Source: Kitasatospora sp. NBC_01246 | Lineage (GTDB): Bacteria > Actinomycetota > Actinomycetes > Streptomycetales > Streptomycetaceae | Direction: 5' to 3' | Assembly (NCBI RefSeq): GCF_036226505.1 | Contig: NZ_CP108484.1 | Coordinates: 3,224,001-3,288,000 of the forward strand | Length of the DNA: 64,000 nucleotides | Shown here: in pieces, positions 53,986 to 62,378 of the stretch | Layout of the letters: every line of letters begins with the position of its first letter | Position numbering within the stretch: the stretch's first letter is position 1 | Notes under the pieces: model-generated | Database searches by the model: none | The model's input: the letters and a program-made list of their open reading frames with translations, nothing else | What the model was told of the DNA's origin: nothing | Translations under genes and position numbers: made by a program

Positions 53986-54542
53986 GGACGGGTCTCCGGG
54001 CTCCGGGGCGGACGGGCTGTACCCGCCGCATCCTGGCAGCGGCCCGGGCCCGGCGCACGCACCGGCGCGGCCGCCCCGCGCCCGGCCTGAGCGCCCCCAC
54101 GCCCGCGCGGGAGACCGCTCGGGCCCCCGGGCGCGCCACGTCGACCCGCGTCCGGTACGCCCGCACGCCGCTCCCGCACCGCGCCGCTCCGGGCGCCCAG
54201 GTCCGTTCTGCCTTGCCGTCAGCGAGAGTTGACGACGCGGTGCGCGAACCGGGTGACAGCGCGACGGGTTTCCGGCGCGCCCCCGCCGGACGGCCCGGCC
54301 ACCCGGATCTCCCCGCTAGATTTTCCTCGGTTGGAGGCGCGCGGGTCCGGACGGACCCCACGACACGGGTGCCTGCGGGCATCGCGGAAGGTCAAGACCG
54401 GTGGCAGGACAGCGGGGGCGGCAGAGCCGTTCCACCCGTGTCCGCACCACCGGCCTCGTGATCACCGCGCTGCTCGCCAGCGCCCGCCGTGCCGTCGACG
54501 CCAGCCGTGCCGCCGGCGCCACCACCGCCGCGGTGGCGGCCG
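53986..54542. other. Intergenic stretch with a possible gene fragment
   Basis: 557 bp between LtrA and the oligopeptide-binding protein. A GTG at 54401 behind GGAAGG opens a frame of about 47 codons with coding-like third positions (MAGQRGRQSRSTRVRTTGLV, then ITALLAS, resembling the start of a membrane or exported protein) before it runs antisense into the next gene. Upstream, CTAGATTTTCC at 54316 is an unusual A/T patch that could be its promoter. The rest shows nothing nameable. Confidence 0.4.
54517..54538 (-). terminator. Hairpin after the oligopeptide-binding protein gene
   Basis: CGCCACC/GGTGGCG, 7-bp stem and 8-base loop, 5 bp past the stop of the binding-protein gene. Confidence 0.5.
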
Positions 54543-56249
54543 CTACTTCTCCCAGCCCACCGTGGTGTAGTCGACGCTGGCCAGGCCGAACGCGCCGTAG
54601 TTCGCCAGGCCCTTGCGGCTCGCGACGACCGTCGGCCGCTGGTACAGCTCGACGGTGTGGCCGAGCTCCCAGATCTTGGCGTCCGCCTGGTTGTACAGCT
54701 TCGCGGCCTCCACCGGGTCGATGGTGCCGGCCGCCTTCTTGAGCAGCCCGTCGATCTCGGGCGTGCCGAGCTTGGAGTAGTTGCCGAAGACGTTGTCGCC
54801 CTGCGGCAGGCGGAAGTTGCCGAGGCTGCTGGAGAGCGGGAACGAGTCGGTGTTGCGCCAGCTGGCGATGGAGAACTTGCCCGGGTTGACGTACTTGGTG
54901 AAGAAGTCGTTGCTCGGGACCTTGTCGAGCTCGACCTTCACACCGGCCGCCAGCCACATCGACTGGGCCGCGGTGGCCAGGTCGAGCTGGGCCTGCGGAG
55001 CGGCGTCGGTGAGCACCCAGTGCAGGGTCAGCGGCTGGCCGTCCTTGGTGCGCGGCTGCCCGCTGCCGGCCTCCTTCCAGCCCGCCTCGTCCAGCGCCTT
55101 CTTGGCCGCGGCCAGGTCGAACTTGGCCCACTCGCCCGAGTTGTCCTGGTAGCCGGCCTGGTTGGGCATGAAGATGTGGTTGCCCAGCGGCTTGAACTCC
55201 ACCGGCACGCCGTTGTTGGCGATCTTGATCAGCGAGGGGCGGTCCAGTGCCTTGCCGAGCGCCTGGCGCACCTTCTGGTCCGCCAGCGGGCCGCCGCCGC
55301 CGAACGAGATGTGCACCTCGTCCCACGGGCTGGCGGTCCGGATCACCGCGTCCTTGGCGTCCTTGAGCTGCCCGTACGCGGTGGCGGTGCCCGCCGTGGC
55401 GAAGTCGATCTCGTTGTTCAGGAACGCCTGGGTGGTCGCCGACTGGGACATCACCCGGAAGGTGATCTTCTCGACCTTGGGCTTGTTCCCCCACCAGGCC
55501 GGGTCCGGGACCAGCGTGATGGTCTGCGCGGTCTTGTCCGCCGTACCGATCTTCAACGCGCCGGCGGTGATCGGGATCTTCTCGACCCAGCCCTTGTTGA
55601 AGTCGTCGGCCGTGCTGATCCCGGCTGCCGGGATCAGCGGGCGGAACAGGTTCTGCCAGTCCGCGTACGGCTCCGAGAAGCTCACCTTGACCTCGGAGGC
55701 GTCGGCGCCCTGCTCGATCCCGGAGATCAGCTCGTAGCCGGAGGAGTCGGCGATGTTGTAGCCGTCCTTCTTGCCCCCGCTGGCCTCCCAGTCCGCCTTG
55801 AAGTCCAGGTAGCCGAGCGGCTTGCCGTCCGACCACTTGGCCTTCGGGTTCAGCTTGTAGGTGACGACCTGCGGCGAGGTCGAGGTGACCTTGGCGTCCA
55901 CCAGGTAGTCGGGGGCCGGCTTGAAGGTGCCGGTCTCGTCCGTGGTGAAGAGGTTCGGCTCCAGGGCCCGCATGATCTCGACCGCGTCCCCGTAGCGGCC
56001 GTCCACCTGGAACGGGTTCCACTGGGTGATCCACTGGTAGAGCGGGAACCGGACCTCCCCGCCGTCGCGCAGCTGGTCCGGCGACTTGGCGTTGACGTCG
56101 ATCGCGCCCTGTCTCGGGGGCTCGCTCTTGGCCACCTTGTCGGCCGACCCGCCGCCGCCCGAACTGCACGCGGTGGCGGCCAGCGCGACAGCCAGGGCGA
56201 GCACGGCGGCCCGGCCGGCACGGCGTACGGGCGTGGTGGAAGCGTCCAT
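54543..56249 (-). CDS. Oligopeptide/dipeptide ABC transporter binding lipoprotein (SBP family 5)
   Basis: 568 residues. Lipoprotein signal with lipobox ATAC-S around residue 28. The family-5 fold is seen in EVRFPLYQWITQWNPFQVDG, DYLVDAKVTSTSPQVVTYKL, KWSDGKPLGYLDFKADWEAS and VRQALGKALDRPSLIKIANN. Streptomycete relatives bind peptides or, less often, sugars and nickel complexes; the ligand is unknown. GGGGGG lies 7 bases before ATG 56249. It diverges from the permease genes, which complete the importer. Confidence 0.92.
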   Translation of the reverse strand: MDASTTPVRRAGRAAVLALAVALAATACSSGGGGSADKVAKSEPPRQGAIDVNAKSPDQLRDGGEVRFPLYQWITQWNPFQVDGRYGDAVEIMRALEPNLFTTDETGTFKPAPDYLVDAKVTSTSPQVVTYKLNPKAKWSDGKPLGYLDFKADWEASGGKKDGYNIADSSGYELISGIEQGADASEVKVSFSEPYADWQNLFRPLIPAAGISTADDFNKGWVEKIPITAGALKIGTADKTAQTITLVPDPAWWGNKPKVEKITFRVMSQSATTQAFLNNEIDFATAGTATAYGQLKDAKDAVIRTASPWDEVHISFGGGGPLADQKVRQALGKALDRPSLIKIANNGVPVEFKPLGNHIFMPNQAGYQDNSGEWAKFDLAAAKKALDEAGWKEAGSGQPRTKDGQPLTLHWVLTDAAPQAQLDLATAAQSMWLAAGVKVELDKVPSNDFFTKYVNPGKFSIASWRNTDSFPLSSSLGNFRLPQGDNVFGNYSKLGTPEIDGLLKKAAGTIDPVEAAKLYNQADAKIWELGHTVELYQRPTVVASRKGLANYGAFGLASVDYTTVGWEK

Positions 56250-56567
56250 GAGGGTTCCCCCCGGGTGAAATCCATCAGGTTGGTGAGGGTTGAGCGTCGC
56301 GAGGTGTGGCGAAGCTTGAGCGTGGGCAGCCAAGTCGGTGCCGGCGGAGCGAACGTAACAGCCGATCAGCACGAGTACCAGGGGGCGGAGTTCACACCTG
56401 ATCCAAACGAAACGGACGGCAACACTGCCGCAACACCCCGGCCTTGAGCCGGTGCAACACTCCTGACCTGGACATTCCCCGACGGCTCCACCAGGGCCAC
56501 CGACCGAAGGCCACCCACCGATGCCCACCCCACGCGTCGGCCCCGCCCCCACCCCGGGCGGCCGCTG
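56250..56567. promoter_or_regulatory. Shared divergent control region of the oligopeptide importer
   Basis: 318 bp. GCAACAC occurs three times, at 56419, 56430 and 56454, the first two one helical turn apart, in a relatively A/T-rich stretch (56385-56470). It may bind a regulator coordinating the binding protein and the permease operon. No promoter box is certain. Confidence 0.45.
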
Positions 56568-57548
56568 ATGCTCCGCTACCTGGCGAAGCGGCTCAGCTAC
56601 TACGCGGTGCTGCTGATAGCCGCCGTGTTCCTGGCGTACGCGCTGTCCGCCGCCGCCCTCCAGCCGCGCGCCTACTTCGAGGCCAAGGTGCCGCGACCGG
56701 CCGCCGCCTCGGTCGAGCGCCAGCTCACCGACCTCAACCTGAACGACCGCACCCCCGTCGTCGAGCGCTTCGGCCGCTGGGCCGGCGACCTGCTCCACGG
56801 GGACCTCGGGCGCACCATCCACGACACCCCGGTGGCGGACGACTTCGGCCGGCGGATCTGGGTCTCACTGCGCCTGCTGCTCATCGGCAGCCTGCTCGGG
56901 ATGGCCCTGGGCGTGGCCGCCGGGGCCTGGAGCGCGGTGCGCCAGTACCGGATATCCGACCGGCTGCTCACCGTCTTCTCCTTCGTGATGCTCTCCACCC
57001 CGGTCTTCCTGGTCGCGCTCTTCCTCAAGAACGGCGCCATCGCCGCCAAGGACGTCGCCGGCCACGAGGTGATCCCCTTCACCGGCTACGAGACCCCCGG
57101 GCTGGCCGGCGGGATCGGCGCCCACCTCGGCGACTGGGCGCTGCACCTGCTGCTGCCCACCCTCTCGCTGGCGCTCGGCGGCCTCGCCACCTACAGCCGC
57201 TACCAGCGCGGCACCATGCTCGACGTGCTCGGCTCCGACTACCTGCGCACCGCCGAGGCCAAGGGCCTCACCCGCGGCCGCGCCCTGGTCAAGCACGGGC
57301 TGCGGACGGCGGTGATCCCGATGTCGACGATGTTCGCCTACAGCTTCCTGGGCATCTTCACCGGCGCCGCCTTCACCGAGACCATCTTCGGCTGGCACGG
57401 GATGGGCGAGTGGTTCATCCAGTCCATCAACGAACAGGACGTCAACTCGGTCGTCGCCGTGAACCTGTTCGCCGCGGTGGTGGTGCTCGCCTCCGGCTTC
57501 CTCGCCGACACCCTGCACGCCGCCCTCGACCCGCGCGTGCGGTCCTGA
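56568..57548 (+). CDS. Oligopeptide ABC transporter permease 1 (DppB/OppB type)
   Basis: 326 residues, six membrane helices, first at MLRYLAKRLSYYAVLLIAAV. The loop DYLRTAEAKGLTRGRALVKHGLRTAVIP is the EAA motif that contacts the ATPase. An extra extracytoplasmic segment (about 30-75) follows helix 1 as in DppB proteins. It is the first gene of the permease-ATPase operon; permease 2 follows after 16 bp with its own GGAGGAG. Confidence 0.93.
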   Translation: MLRYLAKRLSYYAVLLIAAVFLAYALSAAALQPRAYFEAKVPRPAAASVERQLTDLNLNDRTPVVERFGRWAGDLLHGDLGRTIHDTPVADDFGRRIWVSLRLLLIGSLLGMALGVAAGAWSAVRQYRISDRLLTVFSFVMLSTPVFLVALFLKNGAIAAKDVAGHEVIPFTGYETPGLAGGIGAHLGDWALHLLLPTLSLALGGLATYSRYQRGTMLDVLGSDYLRTAEAKGLTRGRALVKHGLRTAVIPMSTMFAYSFLGIFTGAAFTETIFGWHGMGEWFIQSINEQDVNSVVAVNLFAAVVVLASGFLADTLHAALDPRVRS

Positions 57549-57564
57549 CCGGAGGAGAGCCGCC

Positions 57565-58644
57565 ATGACCGCCGTCACCACGGAACCCGCCGAGCCCGCC
57601 GAGCCCGCCCGGTCCACCGGTTCCGCCGTACCCGCTCCGCCCGCCGCACCCGCCGCACCGGCCGCACCCGTGCTGCCGCTCGTCGCGGGCGCCCCAGGCG
57701 CGCTCGACCTACCCGCCGTCGCGGCCGCACCGGGCGTCGCCGCCCCGCCCGTCGGCACCCCCGCGGCGGCCGGCCGCGGCCGGCTCGTCCTGGCCCGGCT
57801 GCTCGCCGCCCGCTGGGCGGTGGCCGGCACCGTCGTCGTCCTGCTGCTGTTCGCGCTCGCCTTCGGCGGCCAGTACCTCACCCCCTGGGACTACGCCACC
57901 CCCGACTACACCGCCCTGCGCCAACCCCCCTCCGGCAGCCACTGGTTCGGCACCAACGGGGTCGGCCAGGACGTCTTCGCGCAGACCGTCCGCGGACTGC
58001 AGAAGTCCCTGGTGATCGGCCTGCTGGTGGCGCTCTTCTCGACCGTGCTGGCCTCCCTGGTCGGCGCCTGCGCCGGGTACTTCGGCGGCTGGACCGACCG
58101 GGTGCTGATGTTCCTGGTCGACCTGATGCTGGTCTTCCCCAGCTTCCTGATCATCACGATCATCTCGCCCCGGCTGAAGGGCACCGGCTGGCTCGCCTTC
58201 GTGCTGCTGCTCGCCCTCTTCAACTGGATGATCACCGCCCGGGTGGTCCGCTCGATGACCATCTCGCTGCGCGAGCGCGAATTCGTCCGCGCCGCACAGT
58301 TCATGGGGGTGCGGCCGCTGCGCGTCATCACCCGGCACGTCCTGCCGAACGTCGCCTCCTTCCTCATCATCGACGCCACCATCGCGGTCGGCGGCGCCGT
58401 GATGAGCGAGACCGCGCTCTCCTACTTCGGCTTCGGCGTGAAGGCCCCCGACGTCTCGCTCGGCACCCTGCTCGCCGCCGGGACCAGCGACGCCCCGGTG
58501 TTCCCCTGGCTGTTCTACTTCGCCGCCGGGCTGCTGGTGCTCTTCGTCCTGGCCGTCAACCTGATCGGGGACGGGCTGCGCGACGCCCTCGACCCGACCA
58601 CCGAGGTCGCCCGTACCCCTCGTAGGAAGCGCGGAAGAACGTGA
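57565..58644 (+). CDS. Oligopeptide ABC transporter permease 2 (DppC/OppC type)
   Basis: 359 residues. Residues 1-70 are Ala/Pro/Val-rich and disordered, longer than usual; then the DppC core with HWFGTNGVGQDVFAQTVRGL, EAA loop EREFVRAAQFMGVRPLRVIT and SYFGFGVKAPDVSLGTLLAA. GGAGGAG lies before ATG 57565. The stop overlaps the ATPase start (GTGA). Confidence 0.93.
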   Translation: MTAVTTEPAEPAEPARSTGSAVPAPPAAPAAPAAPVLPLVAGAPGALDLPAVAAAPGVAAPPVGTPAAAGRGRLVLARLLAARWAVAGTVVVLLLFALAFGGQYLTPWDYATPDYTALRQPPSGSHWFGTNGVGQDVFAQTVRGLQKSLVIGLLVALFSTVLASLVGACAGYFGGWTDRVLMFLVDLMLVFPSFLIITIISPRLKGTGWLAFVLLLALFNWMITARVVRSMTISLREREFVRAAQFMGVRPLRVITRHVLPNVASFLIIDATIAVGGAVMSETALSYFGFGVKAPDVSLGTLLAAGTSDAPVFPWLFYFAAGLLVLFVLAVNLIGDGLRDALDPTTEVARTPRRKRGRT

Positions 58645-60728
58645 CCACCACCGTCGAGACCCCGCTGCTGGCCGTCCGCGACCTGCGGGTCGACTTCACC
58701 GGACCGCGCGGCGCCACCGTCCCCGCCGTCCGCGGCGTCGACCTCAGCCTGCGCCGCGGCGAGACCCTGGGCATCGTCGGCGAGTCCGGCTCCGGCAAGT
58801 CCGTGACCGCCCTGGCCGTGCTCGGACTGCTGCCGGGCACCGCCCGGGTCCGGGGCTCGGTGGCCCTGGACGGCAGGGAGCTGGTCGGCCTGCCCGGCCG
58901 TGAGCTCGCCGCCATCCGCGGCAGCCGGGTCGCCATGGTCTTCCAGGACCCGCTCTCCGCCTTCACTCCCGTCTACCGGATCGGCGACCAGATCGTCGAG
59001 GCGCTCCGGATCCACCAGCGCCTCGACAAGCAGGCCGCCCGCGAACGGGCCGCCGAACTGCTCGACCTGGTCGGCATCCCGGCCCCGGACCGCGCGCTGG
59101 ACAGCTTCCCGCACGAGTTCTCCGGCGGGATGCGCCAGCGCGCGATGATCGCCATGGCCATCGCCAACGACCCCGACATCCTGCTCGCCGACGAGCCCAC
59201 CACCGCCCTGGACGTCACCATCCAGGCCCAGGTGCTCGACGTCCTGCGCACCGCCCAGCGCGAGACCGGCGCCGCGCTCGTCCTGGTCAGCCACGACCTC
59301 GGAGTGATCGCCGGGATGGCCGACCGGGTCGCCGTGATGTACGCGGGCCGGGTGGTCGAGACGGCCGGCGTGGACGAACTCTTCGCCGCGCCCCGCCACC
59401 CCTACACGCTGGGCCTGATCGGCGCGGTGCCGAGGCTGGACGGCCGGGGCGGACCGCTGGTGCCGATCCCCGGCGCCCCCGCGCCGATGGCCGAACTGCC
59501 GCCCGGCTGCCCGTTCGCCGCGCGCTGCCCGCTGGTCGAGGAGCGGTGCCGGACGACGGAGCCGGACCTGGGCGGACCGGCGGCGTCCGGCGGGAGTGCC
59601 GAGGAGGCGCACCTGGCCGCCTGCGTGCGGGCCGGGGAACTGGCCGAACGCCGGCCCGCGCCCGCCGAGGTCTACCCCGTACCGCCGGTGCCACCGGCCG
59701 CGGCCGCCGTGTCCGGGCCGCGCGGGGAGCGCCCGGCGGTGCTCTCCGTCAGCGGCCTCACCAAGACGTTCCCGCTGCTCAAGGGCACCGTCTTCAAGCG
59801 CCGGATCGGCGAGGTCTACGCCGTGGACGGGGTCGAGCTGGACATCCGGCAGGGCGAGACGCTCGGCCTGGTCGGCGAGTCCGGCTCCGGGAAGTCCACC
59901 ACCCTGTTCGAGCTGCTGCGGCTCGCGAAGCCGGAGTCGGGCCGGATCGAGCTGCTCGGGCAGGACACCGCCGCGCTCTCCCGCTCGGCCGCCCACCGGA
60001 TGCGGTCCCACCTGCAGATCGTCTTCCAGGACCCGATGGCCAGCCTCGACCCCCGGATGCCGATCGGTGACATCGTCGCCGAACCGCTGCGGGCCCAGGG
60101 CACCGACCGTGCTGAGATCGGCCGCCGGGTGCCCGGACTGCTGCGGCAGGTCGGCCTGGATCCGGCGCACGCCGTCCGCTACCCGCACCAGTTCTCCGGC
60201 GGACAGCGCCAGCGGATCTCGATCGCCCGGGCCCTGGCCGTCCGGCCGAAGCTGCTGGTGCTGGACGAACCGGTCTCCGCGCTGGACGTCTCCATCCAGG
60301 CCGGGGTGCTCAACCTGCTCCAGTCGCTCAAGGCCGAGCTGGGCCTGTCCTACCTCTTCGTCTCGCACGACCTGTCGGTGATCCGGCACCTCGCGGACCG
60401 GGTGAGCGTGATGTACCTCGGGCGGACCGTCGAACAGGGCGAGGTCTCCGCCGTCTTCGAGCGGCCCCGGCACCCGTACACCCGGGCGCTGCTCTCCGCC
60501 GTGCCACTGCCGGACCCGGCCGCCGAGCGGGCCCGCAGCCGCATCCTGCTGGCCGGCGACCCGCCCTCGCCGACCGCGCGGCGCACCGGCTGCCCGTTCC
60601 GCACCCGCTGCCCCGTCTACGCCGGGCTCGAAGCCGGGGCGCGCACCCGCTGCGACACCGAGGCCCCGCCGCTGACCGGCCCCGCGCCGGACCTGGACCA
60701 CCAGGCGGCCTGCCACTACCCGGAGTAG
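58641..60728 (+). CDS. Fused double ATPase of the oligopeptide importer (DppD-DppF)
   Basis: 695 residues from GTG 58641. ATPase 1 (about 1-330): Walker A GESGSGKSVT, signature FSGGMRQRAMIA, Walker B LLADEPTT. ATPase 2 (about 365-690): Walker A GESGSGKSTT, signature FSGGQRQRISIA, Walker B LVLDEPVSA. Each ends with the oligopeptide-type cysteine tail (PPGCPFAARCPLVEERCR; GCPFRTRCPVYAGLEAG), which in some relatives holds an iron-sulfur cluster. Fusion of the usually separate D and F subunits fixes a heterodimer. It completes the importer with the permeases and the divergent binding protein. Confidence 0.93.
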   Translation: MTTTVETPLLAVRDLRVDFTGPRGATVPAVRGVDLSLRRGETLGIVGESGSGKSVTALAVLGLLPGTARVRGSVALDGRELVGLPGRELAAIRGSRVAMVFQDPLSAFTPVYRIGDQIVEALRIHQRLDKQAARERAAELLDLVGIPAPDRALDSFPHEFSGGMRQRAMIAMAIANDPDILLADEPTTALDVTIQAQVLDVLRTAQRETGAALVLVSHDLGVIAGMADRVAVMYAGRVVETAGVDELFAAPRHPYTLGLIGAVPRLDGRGGPLVPIPGAPAPMAELPPGCPFAARCPLVEERCRTTEPDLGGPAASGGSAEEAHLAACVRAGELAERRPAPAEVYPVPPVPPAAAAVSGPRGERPAVLSVSGLTKTFPLLKGTVFKRRIGEVYAVDGVELDIRQGETLGLVGESGSGKSTTLFELLRLAKPESGRIELLGQDTAALSRSAAHRMRSHLQIVFQDPMASLDPRMPIGDIVAEPLRAQGTDRAEIGRRVPGLLRQVGLDPAHAVRYPHQFSGGQRQRISIARALAVRPKLLVLDEPVSALDVSIQAGVLNLLQSLKAELGLSYLFVSHDLSVIRHLADRVSVMYLGRTVEQGEVSAVFERPRHPYTRALLSAVPLPDPAAERARSRILLAGDPPSPTARRTGCPFRTRCPVYAGLEAGARTRCDTEAPPLTGPAPDLDHQAACHYPE

Positions 60729-60802
60729 TGGCACCCGGCGGCGCCGACCGTCACCGAGCGTGACCGGATCGTCTCGATTCGGCAGATCGGCCGGACTCCG
60801 TG

Positions 60803-60816
60803 TAATGTCGTGCGGG
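60803..60816 (+). promoter_or_regulatory. tRNA-Lys copy 3 promoter
   Basis: TTCGGC, 19-base spacer, -10 TAATGT at 60803-60808, then 7 bases and GTCAGCAG. Confidence 0.6.
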
Positions 60817-60823
60817 TCAGCAG

Positions 60824-60897
60824 GCGCCGCTAGCTCAGTTGGTTAGAGCAGCTGACTCTTAATCAGCGGGTCCGGGGTTCGAGTCCCTGGCGGCGCA
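60824..60897 (+). tRNA. tRNA-Lys (anticodon CTT), copy 3
   Basis: Identical over 74 bases to the other copies; anticodon at 60858-60860; no encoded CCA. Confidence 0.97.
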
Positions 60898-60908
60898 CAT
60901 GGCAAGGT

Positions 60909-60940
60909 CTCAGGCCGTCCACTCCGGTGGGCGGCCTGAG
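60909..60940. terminator. Terminator after tRNA-Lys copy 3
   Basis: CTCAGGCCG/CGGCCTGAG, 9-bp stem with a 14-base loop, then GCGTTTCC. Unrelated in sequence to the hairpins of copies 1 and 2; it also faces the convergent hydrolase gene. Confidence 0.8.
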
Positions 60941-60980
60941 GCGTTTCCGGGGCCTGCGCCGGGAGGCTCCGGCGCGGGGC

Positions 60981-61856
60981 TCAGCGGGTGTCCAGGATCG
61001 CCGAGGCCACCGCGTCCGGGCGGTCGAACATCAGCAGGTGCCCGGCCGGGGCCGTGCTGCGGAAGTCGCCCCCGAGCAGCGCGGCGAGACCGCGCTGCTC
61101 GGCCAGCCGGTCCAGGGTGCGGCTGCCGCGGCACCCGTCGTCGGCGGCGAGCACGGTGACCGGCAGTCCGGGCGGCAGCGGTGCGGCGCCCCGCAGTTCG
61201 TCCAGTTCGGCGGCCATGTCGAGGTAGCACGCGTTCTCCCGGAGCAGGGCGCGCAGGGCGCGCCCGGTCCGGTAGCAGTGCCGGACCAGCGGCACCGGGG
61301 CGAGGTCCTCGTGGCGGACGGTGGTCGCCCGGGCGACCAGCCCGCGCACGGTGGGCCCGAGCAGGTACGGCGCCGCGACGGCCGTGGCCGCGCCCGCGAC
61401 CGCGCGGGCCGCCAGGTCGCGCAGCCCCGGGGCCGGCAGCGGCCGCGGGTCCGACTCGACGCTGCCGTCCAGCAGGACCAGCCCGGCCGTCCGGCCCGGG
61501 TGGAGCCGCGCGAAGGCCTCGACGTGGAACCCCGCCAGCGAGTGGCCCGCCACCGTGCACGGCTCGCGCAGTCCGAGCGCGTCCAGCACGCCCCGGATGC
61601 GGGCCGCCTCCCCCGCCGCCGTCGGGGCCGGCCGGGTGGCGGGCTCGGAGGCGCTCAGCCCGTACCCGGGCCGGTCGAAGCGGACCACCGTCCGGTAGGG
61701 GGTGAGGAAGGGCACCACGAGGTCCCAGTCGAACCAGCTGCTGCCCAGCCCCCCGGTGAGCAGGCAGACCGGTCCGCCGCCCTCGGTGCGCACGTGCAGG
61801 GGCGTCCCGTCGATCCGCAGGAACATCGCGGAGTCGTGCGCCCCCGATCCGGTCAT
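60981..61856 (-). CDS. Alpha/beta hydrolase
   Basis: 291 residues. Nucleophile elbow GHSLAG with Ser106, oxyanion loop TGGLGSSWFDWDLV, acid region in LPVTVLAADDG, and the catalytic His in APAGHLLMFDRP. The arrangement fits a small esterase, lipase or haloalkane-dehalogenase-like member; the substrate is unknown. ATG 61856 (MTGSGAHDSA) has no strong ribosome-binding site; Met11 is the alternative. It lies alone between tRNA-Lys copies 3 and 4. Confidence 0.85.
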   Translation of the reverse strand: MTGSGAHDSAMFLRIDGTPLHVRTEGGGPVCLLTGGLGSSWFDWDLVVPFLTPYRTVVRFDRPGYGLSASEPATRPAPTAAGEAARIRGVLDALGLREPCTVAGHSLAGFHVEAFARLHPGRTAGLVLLDGSVESDPRPLPAPGLRDLAARAVAGAATAVAAPYLLGPTVRGLVARATTVRHEDLAPVPLVRHCYRTGRALRALLRENACYLDMAAELDELRGAAPLPPGLPVTVLAADDGCRGSRTLDRLAEQRGLAALLGGDFRSTAPAGHLLMFDRPDAVASAILDTR

Positions 61857-62058
61857 CGCGGTTCCACCCCCTCGCCCGCCGGCCGGAGCGGCAGGGCGGC
61901 GACGGCGAGCCGTGTCCCCCGGCGGCCGGGGCGGGAGCTGGGCACGTTCCCACCCTAACCGGGCACGAACTCCGCCCCAACCGGGCGGAAACGGGCGCTG
62001 GGCCGAGGGTGGACGGGCCCTTCGCCCCCGGTGGTTCGGGGCACCCGGCCGGACCGTG

Positions 62059-62072
62059 TATTGTTCTCCAGG
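62059..62072 (+). promoter_or_regulatory. tRNA-Lys copy 4 promoter
   Basis: -10 TATTGT at 62059-62064, then 7 bases and GTCAGCAG; the -35 is poor. Confidence 0.55.
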
Positions 62073-62079
62073 TCAGCAG

Positions 62080-62153
62080 GCGCCGCTAGCTCAGTTGGTT
62101 AGAGCAGCTGACTCTTAATCAGCGGGTCCGGGGTTCGAGTCCCTGGCGGCGCA
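62080..62153 (+). tRNA. tRNA-Lys (anticodon CTT), copy 4
   Basis: Identical over 74 bases to the other copies; anticodon at 62114-62116; no encoded CCA. Confidence 0.97.
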
Positions 62154-62163
62154 CAGACACTTG

Positions 62164-62203
62164 GGGAGCCTCTCGCAGTCGCGAGAGGCTCCCTGATTTT
62201 TTT
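62164..62203 (+). terminator. Intrinsic terminator of tRNA-Lys copy 4 with a T tract
   Basis: 13-bp stem (GGGAGCCTCTCGC and complement), 4-base loop, then TGATTTTTTTG. It is the only textbook U-tract terminator in the window. Confidence 0.95.
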
Positions 62204-62296
62204 GCCCTTCGGCGTCCGTTTTGCGTGTGATGTCGGTCTCGCTTGCCGCTTCGGCGGAGCCAATCGGCCCGCTCGGCACGTCCTGGGCTGTACACC

Positions 62297-62324
62297 GGAA
62301 ACGGGGCAAAGGTCCCCAACCGTC
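62297..62324 (+). promoter_or_regulatory. Possible ECF sigma-E type promoter of the penicillin-binding protein gene
   Basis: GGAAAC at 62297-62302, 18 bases, CGTC at 62321-62324. This is near the GGAAC/CGTC pattern of the cell-envelope sigma-E in Streptomyces. The message would start around 62332, some 47 bases before the TTG start. Confidence 0.35.
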
Positions 62325-62378
62325 GACATTCCCGTTTTGTGCTGGCCGCACGGTTCGCCCGCAGGAAAGGCTGCCGCT

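Noticed and set aside
35872..62153. tRNA-Lys copies as ends (attL/attR) of integrated elements
   Set aside because: No integrase, excisionase or replication gene lies between any pair; the intervening genes (pgi, antiporter, chitinase, tricorn, oligopeptide importer) are chromosomal, and every copy is a full-length gene with its own promoter.
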